NCBI GenBank assembly: GCA_963921195.1
Contig: OY992538.1
Location: 87,047,904 to 87,111,903, forward strand
Source of the DNA: Pegoplata infirma
Taxonomy: Eukaryota > Arthropoda > Insecta > Diptera > Anthomyiidae
Direction: 5' to 3'
DNA length: 64,000 nucleotides
Below, one piece after another: positions 24,266 to 36,093 of this stretch. A program made the translations under genes and the position numbers. Under the pieces are notes generated by a model. That model made no database searches. It was given only the letters and a program-made list of their open reading frames with translations, and was not told the DNA's origin. Position 1 is the stretch's first letter. Every line of letters begins with the position of its first letter.

Positions 24266-24493
24266 ATAATAAATTTTTTTTTTGAGTCAGGGAGGACATC
24301 GCCATTATTAAAACTTAAAAGTGGGGCGTTGCACAAAAATCGTTGAAACCATTGCTTCACACTGTAGAGACTAGAAAAAAAAATATTAACTCAATCAAAA
24401 CAAAATTGTTACATTCACATACCAGTAATTTCATATGTTGTTGATTTTGTTTTTCGAAAAATTACCTTAAAATTGTTGCACAGTGTTACTAGA

Positions 24494-24499
24494 TTTATT
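24494..24499 (-). promoter_or_regulatory. Candidate polyadenylation signal of the serpin mRNA
   Basis: A canonical AATAAA hexamer on the minus strand about 106 bases past the serpin stop codon. The region is AT-rich, so chance occurrence is possible, but its position suits a short 3' UTR. Confidence 0.5.
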
Positions 24500-24604
24500 T
24501 TTATCTGTTGTAAATTTATACAAATTTTAATTGTAGTAATACTTTATATAAAAATTGTTCATTAATATAATTATTCATAAAAAATAGATAAATATTTATA
24601 ATAA

Positions 24605-24729
24605 TTAAAATTTAGCCACATGACCAGCAAAATAAACTGCAGTTTTGCTGCGTATAGCAAAAACAAATGGATGATCGGCACGGAACGTTTTTTGATCCAA
24701 ATTTAAACTCATTGGCACAATTTTCATAT
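24605..24729 (-). CDS. Serpin exon C (reactive-site loop and C-terminus)
   Basis: Acceptor TTGTTTAG precedes 125 bp that complete a Tyr codon and encode 40 more residues, ending A-V-Y-F-A-G-H-V-A-K-F followed by TAA at 24605-24607. It supplies P6 to the C-terminus, including P1 Met and P1' Ser. The intron between exons B and C is only 481 bp and I see no second loop-type exon (D-H-P-F motif) in it, nor downstream to the edge of the window. Confidence 0.92.
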
Positions 24730-27700
24730 CTAAACAAGAAAAGAAAAGAGATAACAAATTTAATTAATTAAAGAAAGAAAGTCATATTCCAGCAAAGTCT
24801 TTAAAAAAAAAAAACATGAGTTATCATAAAAGTGCATCTTTGTTATGCTGGACAAATTTCCTGCCTTTGATAACCGCTAGTGAAATTGTATGCACAAAAT
24901 ATTTACAGAACTTTGTAAGTCTTCAAATGCCTCTGTTTTTGACAGATTTTTAGGTATTTATCTTATGCAATGTTATTTTAGCTTTTTCTGTTAAAAGATT
25001 AAACGAGTTTTTACTATTTTAAACTTAGGTAATTTATGCTAAAATACTTTGTTAGTTGTAATTTACCAAAAAAAACTTTCCCTTTTTTTTTAGTTAATGT
25101 TATTGCTAGGTTTTGTTATAATTTCGAAGCCCTCTACTGAGAATCACTTTCTTTGCTGGTATTTTAATTAACACAAAATATTTCTTAGTTTTTATTTGTT
25201 TAAAACTTACAAGTTGCAGCTGCTGCCTCAGAACCGGCTTCATTAACATCTAAGAATGCTTTATGTTTAACATCTGAAATTCGTTGAGGTACAGTTGTAT
25301 CAAATAAACCGCTAAAGTTGGCTGTATTTGAAAACATTGATGATAAGCCCAGCTGAAATTGAAAATAGTAAAAATTAATATAAATATAATTAAAACATTA
25401 GTCAACGCGGCAGCATAGTAAATTAAAGATAAAATCTTATTTTGAAATAAAGATTTTGCACACCAAAAAATATGTTACCAATTTTTACCAAGTACTTGGG
25501 AGAATATGCGTTTTTAAAGTTTTTTTTTTACATATATTGCGAACATTTTTGCAATACTTACCAAGTTTTTGCTTGTGTTTGCTTAAAGTTTGTAAAATCC
25601 TATAAACTTTAATATACTTATGCATATTTTGTTAACTTTTAGCAGAAACAAGCAAAAACTTGGTAATTTTATTTTACTTCTTTCAATTTTTTGCACAAAA
25701 AGTATTCAATTTCCTTAAAACAATAATAAAAATCACAATTTTGGATTAATTTCCCTCTAAATTCAATATAATGACGATTTTTTAACTCGTTTTCTGTTTC
25801 AAACAGCACAAAAAAATCACGCAAACTTACGAAACAAAAATTACTCACGCACGCTCACGCACGCAACTATTTTTTATAATCACGTGATTAAAATAAATTT
25901 CACTCACAATCACGCGTGAATCACGAAAAATTCGTGTCACGCGCGCATCTCTAATATGAAATATTTTATTTTAAATTAAAAAAAAAAAATTTTTGTAATT
26001 TTTGAAAAAAAAAAATATTATTTTTTTTTGAAAAAATATTATTTTTTTTTTGAAAAAATATTATTTTTTTTTTTGAGTATAAAAAATATTATTTTTTTTT
26101 GAGTATAAAAAATATTATTTTTTTTTTGAGTATAAATTTTTTTTTGAGTGTAAATTATTTTTTTTAGTGTAAACATATTTTCGATATAATTTTGTGGCTT
26201 ACCAATGTTTTTAAAGCTTTTTGTTTTTAAGCACAGTTTTTTCAACACGTGAATTTAAGGTGAAACCAATCTGATATTCACGGTTTTGATAATAACTTTT
26301 GAAGCTCTGGACCGATTTGGCGATTTGAAATTCGATACGAACTTGGCCACGGGGACGACAAATATATATGCCAAGCTTCAGAACCTTAGAATTGGCCTTC
26401 GTAAAGTCTTTCAAAAGTTAGCGTGTTTTCAACAGACAGACATACAGACAAACAGACGGACGGACATTGCTAGATCGTCTTAAAATCGATCGAGGATCAT
26501 GAAAAAATACACTTTATGGGGTCCTAGACCAATATTTCGAGGTGTTACAAACGGAATGACAAACATATGGGGCATTCCATGTGAAATCGGACACTTTGAA
26601 AATTTATTTTTTTTGATTTTCCCAATTTATTGACAGTTTTTAGTACCCTTCGAAAACTCCTTCGTGGTAAATTTTCAGATTTTTTTGATGACCCGTTCAA
26701 AAGACATAGAATTTTTAAAAATTGGTAGTTTGTTCCTTTACTCAAACTTCTTTTACTCATAACTTCTTCAATAATGCTCCAAAATTTAATTTTTTTTTTC
26801 AAAAATTTTGTTTTTTTGCGTACTTTTTAAAAAAAATCCCAAAAAATTCTTAAAAGCGCTCTAGTATGCGTTTTTTAAGTTTTTAAATCTCATTTTTGAA
26901 AATGTTTGTACTCTTCGATTTTTTTGCAATTTTTTTGTGTAAAACTTCTATCGATTCTACAAATTTTTTGTTCAGGAGGATCGTGGGATAATAATTATTA
27001 CTATTTTTAAAAATTTTTTGAAAAAAATTTATTGTAATTTTCCAATCTTAAAATCATTTCTACTGCTCCAATGGTGCGTCATAGAGGGGTCATTTATAAG
27101 ACCGACACCCATTAAATTTTACGTCTTAACATTTCTTTATAACAAACTAATACCCTATCTCCAATTTCTAAGGGGGCTCCCACACAAAACGAAATTTTTT
27201 TAAAATTTGCTCCAACCGCTCTAACTGCCCTAATAGTGCCCTTAGAGCAACAAAATGTATAACCGACCCACAATATTTTTTTAGTCCAAACATTTTCTCT
27301 GAACAAATAAACCTACCCTCTATCTCTAATTGTTAAGGCGGTCCCCATACAATTTTTTTTATTTTTTGTAAATTTATTTTATTTAATCAGCTTCTACCGG
27401 TCCAATGGTGAGTCCGAGAGGGGTCATTAGTGAGACCGACCCCCATTTAGTTTTACCCTCAAACATTTTTGTAAAACATACCACAGCCCTATCTCCACTC
27501 GCTAAGTAGGCTTTCATTCAAAATTACATTTTTATAAAATTTGCTCCGACTGTTATTTGTATGGGAGCCTACTTAGGGAGTGGAGATAGGGCATAGGTAT
27601 GTTTTACAAAAATGTTGGAGGGTAAAAATAAATGGGGGTCGGTCTCACTAATGACCCCTCTCAGACGCACCATTGGACCGGTAGAAGCTGATTAAATAAA

Positions 27701-29437
27701 ACAAATTTACAAAAAATAAAAAAAATTGTATGGGGACCGCCTTAACAATTAGAGATATAGGGTAGATGTGTTCAGAGAAAATGTTTGGACTAAAAAAATA
27801 TTGTGGGTCGGTCATATATTTTGTTGCTCTAAGGGCACTATTAGGGCAGTTAGAGCGGTTGGAGCAAATTTAAAAAAATGTCGTTTTGTTTGGGAGCCCC
27901 CTTAGAAATTGGAGATAGGGTATTAATTTGTTCCAAAGAAATGTTAAGACGTAAAAATTAATGGGGGTCGGTCTTATAAATGACCCCTCTATGACGCACC
28001 ATTGGAGCAGTAGAAATGATTTTAAGATTGGAAAATTACAATAAATTTTTTTCAAAAAATTTTTAAAAATAGTAATAATCATAATCCCACGATCCTCCTG
28101 AACAAAAAATTTGTAGAATCGATAGAAGTTTTACACAAAAAAATTTCTGAAAAATCGAAGAGTACAAACATTTTCAAAAATGAGATTTAAATTTAAAAAC
28201 TTAAAAATCGCATACTAGAACGCTTTTAAGAATTTTTTGAGATTTTTTTTTAGAAAGTACGCAAAAAAACAAAAATTTTGAAAACAAAAAATTTGAAATT
28301 TGGACCATTATTGAAAAAGTTATGAGTAAAAGAATTTTGAGTAAAGGAGCAAACTACCAATTTTTAAAAATTCGATATCTTTTGAACGGGTCATCAAAAA
28401 AATCTGAAAATTTACCACGAAGGAGTTTTCGAAGGGTACTAAAAACTGTAAACAAATTGGGAAAATCTAAAAAAAAAGTGTCCGATTTGACATGGAATGC
28501 CCCATATATATACCCTCTATCACTATAGTGGAGGGTATAATAATATTAGTAGTGTACTCACTTTCTTTAGTGGTTCCTTTAAATCCAAATCAAATTCAAT
28601 ACGAAATTTAGGTAAAAATACATCAACACTTTTGACAGACATTTTCGAAGAGATTTGATTTAAATCCACACCCTTCAATTTAGATTCCAATTTTTCTAAA
28701 CCATCTATTTGATTGGGTAAAATTATCAACATAGAAAGATCAGAACTTTCATAATTCATTTCCAGAGCAGTAGCATCGTATTCCGGCAAATCAGCATAAT
28801 TAAAACGATCATCATTATACATGGTATCGACTTGTACTTGTTGTTTCGAGTTTACATAAAAACCAGTTTTACTGGTACTAGATTCACTAAATGGATTAGA
28901 CCATTTGGCTTTAAAATAAATAGCATTCACTAGTATAGCACTGGTGTCACCATTAACAGCATCCGCTTGCAGAAGATTTTTAATTTTCTTTTCGGTTTGT
29001 TGTTCTACCCAATTGTTGATTTTCTCTACTGTTGATTGGGAATTTTTAAAATCGACATTTTCCGCTAAAGATTCAAAACTATCCTTAGCAATTTTATTAA
29101 ATTGTGTTGATACTTTCAAATTATCATTGACATATAAACGATTGGCCATTTTCAATTGGAAACCCTTGGCTGAGTCCGATTTAAAGGCCGACTTTAGAAA
29201 TTCTCCATAATTTTTGGCCACTTCTGTTTTATTACTCTGACCGAGTTTTAAAACTTTACGCATTTCTTCTCCAGTCTGACCCTCAGCTCCAACATAGGCT
29301 AAGGCCAAACATGTTTGAATTGAAGCCGGTGAATAGACTACATTTTCCGTTGATTTCTTGTCAACTATCACTGACATTAAATCGGCTGCAAATAAATTAT
29401 GACTAGCTAATTGTGAGGGTGCTACAGTACCAGCCAT
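24605..29437 (-). CDS. Serpin (serine protease inhibitor), three coding exons found
   Basis: Joined from 29437-28562, 25352-25211 and 24729-24605, this gives 380 residues from the Met at 29437, the usual serpin size. Serpins trap a target protease by cleavage of an exposed reactive loop. Visible family landmarks: V-Y-S-P-A-S-I near residue 34, a strand 3A/shutter segment I-L-V-N-A-I-Y-F-K-A-K-W at 168-179, V-F-L-P-K-F-R-I at 273-280, hinge E-A-G-S-E-A-A-A-A-T at 330-339, and F-R-A-D-H-P-F-V-F-A-I in the C-terminal part. By standard serpin spacing P1 is Met346 and P1' Ser347 (V-P-M-S), similar to alpha-1-antitrypsin, so an elastase- or chymotrypsin-like target is inferred. Small Ala at P12-P9 supports an inhibitory serpin. 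Sequons N-K-T (residue 69) and N-F-S (304) fit secretion. The true start is probably upstream: the frame stays open and hydrophobic before this Met. No second serpin lies in the window. Confidence 0.93.
25211..25352 (-). CDS. Serpin exon B (helix/strand region and reactive-loop hinge)
   Basis: 142 bp between acceptor TTTCAG and donor GTAAGT. It begins in phase 0 directly after exon A (L-G-L-S-S-M-F) and ends after one base of a codon (phase 1). It encodes 47 residues including A-F-L-D-V-N-E-A-G-S-E and the run of four Ala plus Thr that forms the loop hinge. The downstream intron interrupts the codon for P7. That position matches the variable-exon junction known from insect serpin genes with alternative reactive loops. 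Confidence 0.92.
25975..28540. repeat. GACGGACA-bearing repeat in serpin intron, split by foldback B
   Basis: Shares TGTGGCTTACCAATG, TATATATGCCAAGCTTCAG, the CAGACGGACGGACATTGCTA tract and GAGGTGTTACAAACGGAATG with the copy at 60098-62112. Its right terminal palindrome TATACCCTC..GAGGGTATA (28508-28540) is separated by the foldback inserted at 26565. Confidence 0.75.
26565..28507. mobile_element. Foldback element B, copy 1 (1.94-kb palindrome)
   Basis: Begins ATATGGGGCATTCCATGTG and ends with the complement. Arms of ~950 bp match nearly throughout (CTACTGCTCCAATGGTGCGT, GACCCCTC, CCCTATCTCCA) around a short centre near 27540. Short frames on either strand are mirror artefacts. Confidence 0.92.
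28562..29437 (-). CDS. Serpin exon A (N-terminal 292 residues; 5' end uncertain)
   Basis: Open frame of 292 codons ending in L-K-K. The next six bases are GTGAGT, a consensus donor at 28561-28556, so the 12 extra codons up to the stop at 28523 are intron read-through. Upstream of the Met at 29437 the frame continues without a stop as F-I-L-G-Y-I-F-A-I-Q-H-L-I, a signal-peptide-like hydrophobic run. Possible acceptors put the exon start at 29466 (after TTTATTTTAG) or 29478 (after CTTTAAAAG, with a better pyrimidine tract). A separate upstream exon carrying the initiator Met is therefore likely, but I could not identify it. Alternatively Met 29437 is used and gives a leaderless form. Confidence 0.9.
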
Positions 29438-29726
29438 TATAAGATGTTGTATTGCAAAAATATATCCTAAAATAAAGACTTTTAAAGAAAAAAATATTTT
29501 ATTAGTATTGTTTTGAGTAAATATTAAAATAACATTTTTTAATGAGATATTATGTCATTTAGGGGGTTTTATTTTTTTTTTAGATTTCTATGAAATAAGG
29601 GTCATTAGTTAAAGATAACAAAGTATTTTAACACAATAGTTTATTTGCTAAATTTCGTGTTGTTCACCTAATTTGCGTATTACACATTTTAGCTTTAGTC
29701 AACAAGGGAGGTATTTGCAGTGACAC

Positions 29727-31617
29727 TAGAGTTTTTCTTTTCCCGGACTTTTTCATTTCCCGGGAAAGCGGGATTCGTTTTTAAATTTCCCGGGATCCCG
29801 GGAATTCCCGCAAAAACTAAAAACCCAAATTTTTTGTCAAAAAAATGTATAAAAACCTTATGAATGCGATTACACTATTTATAATGTTTGTTAATACCAT
29901 AAAAACCTTATTTAGTACCTCTAAAACAAACAAAAAAACAAGTTTCGAGAAATAAAAGAACAATTTTTGTTACAGAGTTTTTATAAAAAACGGCCCAAAT
30001 ATGTTGAAGTCTTTTAAAAAGTATTTTTAAGGGAATATGTTCTTTCACATCGCTTTATCTGTTTTAATAATAAAAATTAATCATTAAGTTCATTTTTACA
30101 ATTGGTTCTCAAAGCTTTGCCTCTAAAACACAATAGTGGTATTCAGAGTCTTACTTGCCAACCCTTGCACTGGTGGTAAAACAGCGCTTTTTAAAATGAC
30201 CTTTCAAAATGCATGTATTTTTTGAAAGAAGTAGTCTTTTGCTACATTGCAAGGGATGGCAGAAAGACTGAATATCTCTTATGAACCTGATTCAGATGAA
30301 TTTCTCAATTATGTCTCTGAAACTAAATGTAACTGTTTCAGAGAAATGATATTATAAGAAAATTTACCTTAAAAAAATTATTAAAAAATTAAAAAATTCT
30401 GGTTTCTAAAAGAAAAACCTGTTAATTTCAGAGTCATTCCTTACACAAATTGTATATCAATTTATCGATTTAAAAAGCATAATGTCCAGAGACATCCCAG
30501 CAAAACTTACCTTACCATATAAGGTATAAAATAAGGTATAAGATCTCTTATTTTATACATTGCAGCATTGATGATTTTAACAGGCGATGAGACTAAAAGT
30601 AATGCATATACATTATCACAAAGAATACCAGTAAGGTATAAAATAAGTCATAAATTTATAACAAAGAATACGAGTAAGGTGTAAAATATATGATATTTTA
30701 TAGGTTACGAGTAAGGTATATAATATAGCATACCAGAACGTAATATATAAGGTGTTACGAGTAGTGAAAAAGTAATTTTGTATTAAATTTACTCACGTGA
30801 TTGTAAGCGAGATAAAATATACTCCTGGGTGACACAACAACAAATTTCTGTCGTGAATCCATCTCTAGTTTAAACTTATGCATTTTTTTATAAAATATTT
30901 ATTTTTTATGTTATTGTAATGCATTATGTATTCAATTATAAATAATGCATTATTTCAAACTTTGAAATAATACATAATGTAACCAAATATAAGTCATCCA
31001 TGATTTAATGTTTAGAAATAATAAATATGAAATACATTTTTTCCAATAATCATGCATTACGTAGCTAATTATTAGTAATGTATTATTTTTCACTTTAAAA
31101 TAATACGTTGTGGAACAAATGTTTGGTAAGACATCATAAAATAATGCTACAAATAAGATATATACATTACCTGGTAATGTGTTATATAATCACCACCCAT
31201 TACCAAAGTTTTGCTGGGATAAATATTTTCTATAGAAACAAAAAGAAATTTTTTCAGCTTCTGAAAAAAGTATCAGGTTCTGATAATTATATCCTATCGA
31301 AGATTTAGATATTGTGAGACTTTTTTCACTTCGTAAGTCTTACATTTTATGACATTTGTTAGTTAGAAGGGGTCTCTTGAAATACTTTTTTAAGCCCTCC
31401 TGGTCCCTGCGTACGTTTCTGCCATCAATTATCGAGAATTTTAATAAAATCTCTAAAAAAATAACATACACAATAATCAAAAGAAGTCGAAAAATCACCA
31501 ATTTCAAAGAAATTAAAATTCCCGGGAATTCCCGCTCTATTTCCCGGGATTTCGGGATTGAAAATTTACGGGAATTCCCGGGAATTCCCGTCCCGGGAAT
31601 TCCCGTGAAAAACTCTA
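29727..31617. mobile_element. hAT-like element with TCCCGGGAATTCCCG subterminal repeats
   Basis: Ends TAGAGTTTTTC and GAAAAACTCTA. Perfect 8-bp duplication AGTGACAC (29719-29726, 31618-31625). The subterminal zones are full of CCCGGGAATTCCCG words. The TA MITE at 30496-31218 is nested in it. Confidence 0.9.
30496..31218. mobile_element. MITE with CCCAGCAAAACTTACC ends, copy 1
   Basis: CCCAGCAAAACTTACCTTAC on the left; CCAAAGTTTTGCTGGG on the right. Almost identical to 62587-63314 apart from two short divergent patches. Interior rich in GGTATAAAATAAG and TAATGCATTA words. Confidence 0.85.
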
Positions 31618-31994
31618 AGTGACACTGAACGATTTCTCGGAATTTTTACAAAAAATTTCTGAGAATCTGAAATTTTTTTTTTTTAATAAATTCAGAATAT
31701 GATAAATTTTTTTGTATAAAAAATGTCTGGACAATAATTATTTAATACGAAAACAAAACTGTCTCAGAATAAAAAAAAATCATTTAGAAAATGTATCAGC
31801 ATCTTAGAATTTTTATATCCCGAGTAAAAATAAATAATTCGGAAGCCAGTCTGGCCAAATCCAAATTTTTTTTTTGATTTTATCGTTTTAAAATATGTAA
31901 TTCAACACTAAGTTTGTATGTACGAAACATCATTTCATTTAATTTAAGTTAACAAAACTAAAAAAACAAAATTAATTTAGCTACAGAAACATAT

Positions 31995-33892
31995 ATATGA
32001 GGCATTCCACACCAAATGTCCCGCTACAGAAAAACATAAGTCCCGTAAATTTCTGAATAGGTTGTTTGGATAGCCCTATATGGAACTAAGAAAATTTCGT
32101 TTTTGGTTTTTATAATTTTCAAAAACTGGGCTTAGAAGGCATGGTCAAATATTGGAAAAATGGTCAAATTTGAGGCGAGTTGCCTTGATTAAATATTTAT
32201 CACATTAAAACGGAATGCACCACAACCTTAAAAATTTACATTCTTATATAGTTTTGTATGGGCTATCGAATAAATTTTTTTTCTTTAGAAAATTTTCAGA
32301 AGCCGTTCTGAAATTTTCCATTTGTTAAAAAAGTCAATTTATCAAAAATCCGGCCACTTTTTTTTCTTTTTTTAAATTTTTTTTTTAAAGTTTAGATGTT
32401 TGTCCATTAGGGCTATACGTTTTTTACATTTTTTGAAAATATCAAAATTGGCATAGCACAGTCATATAGACCGTGAAAAACTATAAAGAAAAATGTTTTC
32501 ACTTTTTCGCGGATGTTAAAAAAGTACACGCACCAAACGCGATGAAGTTTTAAATTACTATTTTTGTAATTTTTTTTTAATCGCAAAATGTAGCTATTTT
32601 AACTATGATTCCGCTTTAATCAAGTCCGAAACTAAAACTAAGGTAGGCGGGGAAGGTACCCATGGAGCACTACCCACCTCCCCAACAAAATTTTAACGTT
32701 TATTTTAATACCAAGTTGCCAAACTGAGCTTTACTCAATATGTGCCTTTATTTGTGGAAAATTGTTTGACATATGGTTCTCAGACCACTGATTCAGGGAA
32801 GATGACTTTAAATCTCTTGAGGTAGATTTAAAAACACTCAGATGCTTTTTAAGATATTGGGAAAAAGAAGAATCAATAATTCCAAACCAGCAAAGAAGTT
32901 ATATTTGCGCGGATTGTGCCACTATGGTGGTCCAGGATATTTATCCTTTATGTAAATCAGCACGAACTTTAAATTTAAAGTTTATTTCCTTCAATAAATA
33001 GACATTAGAATTTGTTAAACATTTTTACTTGTTACTTGTTGTTATATAAAAAAATACATAAATTTTGTGTTATTAAAAAAATCTTGAGGACTTTTAGAAA
33101 ATGCATTTGGTGCGTGTGGTTTTTTTTGCAAAATGATCGGAGAAAGCGATTTTGTTTAATAAAACAACATTGTCCATCACGTGGTGCTATGCCAAAAATT
33201 TGGTTATAGCCCTATTGTCCATCCACACAAAAAAATCAGAAATGTATTTTTCGTTTTTTTCGAGAAAATCGCATTTGAATTTTAAATTTCATAACAATTT
33301 TGTAATTTGCTTGTATTTTCTTGTTTTAACGTGTCGAATGAGTAATATTCATACAATTAATATTACTCATTCGCAACTTTAAAACAAGAAAATACAAGCA
33401 AATTACAAAATTGTTATGAAATTTAAAATTCAAATGCGATTTTCTCGAAAAAAACGAAAAATACATTTCTGATTTTTTTTGTGTGGATGGACAAACATCT
33501 AAACTTTAAAAAAAAAAAAATTAAAAAAAAGTGGCCGGATTTTTGATAAATTGACTTTTTTAAAAAATGCAAAATTTCAGAACGGGTTCTGAAAATTTTT
33601 CAAGGAAAAAAAATTTATTCGATAGCCCATACGAAACTATATAAGAATGTAAATTTTTAAGATTGTGGTGCATTCCGTTTTAATGTGATAAATATTTAAT
33701 CAAGGCAACTCGCCACAAATTTGACCATTTTTCCAATATTTGACCACGCCTCCTAAGCCCAGTTTTTGAAAAATTGAAAAACCGAAAACGCAATTTTCTA
33801 AGTTCCATATAGGGCTATCCATACAAGCTATTCAGAAGTTTATGGTACACGTGTTTTTTTTCGCTGGACATTTGGTGTGGAATGCCTCATAT
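31995..33892. mobile_element. Foldback element A, copy 1, interrupted
   Basis: ATATGAGGCATTCCACACCA at 31995 and its complement ending at 33892. Without the 807-bp insert at 32408 it is about 1.09 kb, matching copy 2. Arms pair through GTTTAGATGTTTGTCCATCC to a centre near 33350 (GAGTAATATTCATACAATTA). Confidence 0.9.
32408..33214. mobile_element. hAT-like element inserted in foldback A
   Basis: Ends TAGGGCTATA / TATAGCCCTA, with TTGGCATAGCAC shared further in. Perfect 8-bp duplication TTGTCCAT (32400-32407, 33215-33222). The uninterrupted copy at 42.2 kb shows the single target. Confidence 0.9.
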
Positions 33893-35063
33893 GGACAATT
33901 GTCATTAACTTTTAACGCTTGTGATATTTTACTAATTGCGCAATAACATTTTTATTTGTAAACTAGGTGGTACCTGTGAATGTAGATATGTTAAGGGAAC
34001 CATAATGAGTAATTCTGCAAAGGCACAGCTCAAATAGTCTCATTATTTCATGGTAAGCAACGTGCAAAGTTGAAAAATGTAAAAAAATTGCTTGATACTC
34101 TCATGAAATTTTTCGTTCAAAGTTCCATATTGTTGGGTGCGTTAAAGCTATTGCTCCAAATTTAATACCGTTTAATCAGTAGACTTGGGCAATTATTTGG
34201 TGTAGGTTCAGTGGATGTGCCATCAATAAGAAAAAGCCTAAATCTTTGATATCAATTTTTTTCAATTTTCAATTTTTCGAGGTTTTTTGATTGTAGCTTT
34301 TGGTGCAAACTGTAATTTTAAAATTCAAATACACATGGTAAAAGCCCTTGTAAATATGCACAATCTGAGCCTGATTCGAGTGATGTGCTCGCAATGCTTA
34401 CGAAGCTGCAGCTCTCCAAAAATGGGAAGAAAAAACGTGAATTTTTTTAAAAGTCTGTTTTTTGCGAGGCACACTCTCAGTTTTATTCCGAATGGTTCCG
34501 AATGCTTTGTGAACTTTATAATTTACCATTTCCCACTTGATTTATAAACGCACCCAAAAAATATTCAATTGCAAAAATTTTATGAACTTTTTAAATTTTT
34601 TTTGCAAAATTTCGATATTTTAGTTTTGCATTATTTGACAGCCAAATGTGTAGAAGCAATGGTATGTGCAAATATAATAAATCATGGAAATCAACATTGA
34701 TCAAAAGTTAATATTGGCGAATTCCGCGGTGTTTTTCAGTTTTCACTTTTTTGTAAGGCACATCCCGGCCGCTTATAGAAATTGGTCGGTGAAAGGCGCG
34801 TTTGGTAGTCTTTTTAATTCTCTATCTTCAATTAATTCGCACCCGAAAAAATTTAACGTTTAAGCGGTTTTTCGGTGGTTTTAAATTTTTGATACCTTTA
34901 AATTTAATGGTTATATAAAATCTTACATTACTTAAAAAAAGTAGAGAAGAAATGTATTTTGATTTATTTTGACATGTCTAATTTGAATAAGATTTCAAAA
35001 TTATTCAATTGTTTTTTGTAGTCGCGAAAATCGCTAAAATTTGTTATAACCTTATTAAAATTA
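33893..35063. other. Unassigned intergenic sequence
   Basis: Possible decayed element with GGGTGCGTTAAAG / TTATAAACGCACCC ends (about 34134-34555). The rest is AT-rich with no motif I recognise. Confidence 0.4.
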
Positions 35064-35071
35064 GTAATAAC

Positions 35072-36093
35072 TAGGGATGAGATTTCCATGCAAATGCATG
35101 TTTTTTGTCGATAGTCTAAAAACGATATCGACCAATTATCTTGCCGAATCAAGAAATTTGCATTAAAATGGCATCGATTTATTTTTGCATATTTTTGCAT
35201 ATTTTGGTGAAAATGCATATTTTTGCATATTTTGGCTTTTAATGCATATTTTGTGCATATTTCCAACTTTTAAGTGCATATTTTTGCATATTTTGGCAGA
35301 CGTTAGCAAAAACAGAAATTGAAATTTATTTGTTTCAAAAACTATTTTAAATTTTAAAAATTTATTTAGAAAATAATAAAAACTATTTTTTTTTTTTAAA
35401 TTTTTTTATTGATATTCTTAATTTCTAAAAAAATCTTGCTTATATAAAGTTTTAAATGTTACTATTTAACACGGCGTTATTTTTTTGCTTTTTAAGAAGA
35501 TTTTCCTATGAAAACAGGATTTTTATTCACTGTTGCCAAGTTGGAGGTTTTCCCGCTAAATCTAGCGCTTTTTGTTTGGATTTACCGGGGGAAATTGGTT
35601 TTAGCGGGAACGGTGCTTTAGCGGGAAAATCTAGCGCTTTTATTTGGATTTAGTGAAACAAATTTAGAGTTTTTTTTTCCAATTTTCTTTTTTTTTCAAT
35701 CGAAAACGCCAAGTTTGTCGAATTTTAGCGCTTTTTTTGTAATTTAGCGGGAGAATTTTGTATTTTCCCGCTAATTTTTTTTTCGACCATTTCTTGGGCG
35801 TTTTTAATGAAAAGTAAATTATCGTAGAAAAAATAATTTGGAGGTTTTTTTTTTAATTTTTCTTTTTTGTCAATCAAAAATGCCAAGTTTTTCGGTTTTC
35901 AGCGCTTTTTTTTGGAATTTAGCGGGAAAATTTTAAATTTTCCCCGCTAAATTAATTTTTGGCGGGTTCTAGCGCTTTTTTCGTGAAATTTAGAGGTTTT
36001 TGGTTAAAAATAGTTGGCAACAGTGTTTTTATTGCACACATTTTATTTTTTAGTGCATATTTTTAGGGTTTTTAGTGCTTATTTTGGATTTCG
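35072..36093. mobile_element. hAT-like MITE, TAGGGATGAG family copy 2, right end lost
   Basis: Left end TAGGGATGAGATTTCCATGC preceded by GTAATAAC. The same 8 bp follow at 36094-36101, but the right inverted end is missing. TGCATATTTT-rich interior. Contains the CACTGTTGCCAA hAT element (35528-36025). Confidence 0.75.
35528..36025. mobile_element. hAT-like element, CA(G/C)TGTTGCCA family copy 2
   Basis: CACTGTTGCCAA / TTGGCAACAGTG ends and perfect 8-bp duplication TTTTTATT (35520-35527, 36026-36033). The interior repeats TTTAGCGGGAAAATTT and TAGCGCTTTTT words. 498 bp. Confidence 0.88.

Larger units (their letters stand above)
25353..28561 (-). other. Serpin intron between exons A and B, filled with repeats
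   Basis: About 3.2 kb. It holds, from high to low coordinates, a mini palindrome TATACCCTC..GAGGGTATA at 28508-28540, the 1.94-kb foldback B copy, a GACGGACA-bearing repeat (to about 25975), a CACGCGTGAA-rich patch (25840-25955, resembling the TAGAGATGGGC family) and unassigned AT-rich sequence. Confidence 0.8.

Noticed and set aside
24730..25210. A second alternative reactive-loop exon in the last serpin intron
   Set aside because: No acceptor followed by a D-H-P-F-type frame on the minus strand in these 481 bp.
28523..28561. C-terminal extension of the serpin first exon (V-S-T-L-L-I-L-L)
   Set aside because: Intron read-through after a consensus GTGAGT donor. The serpin fold continues in exon B.
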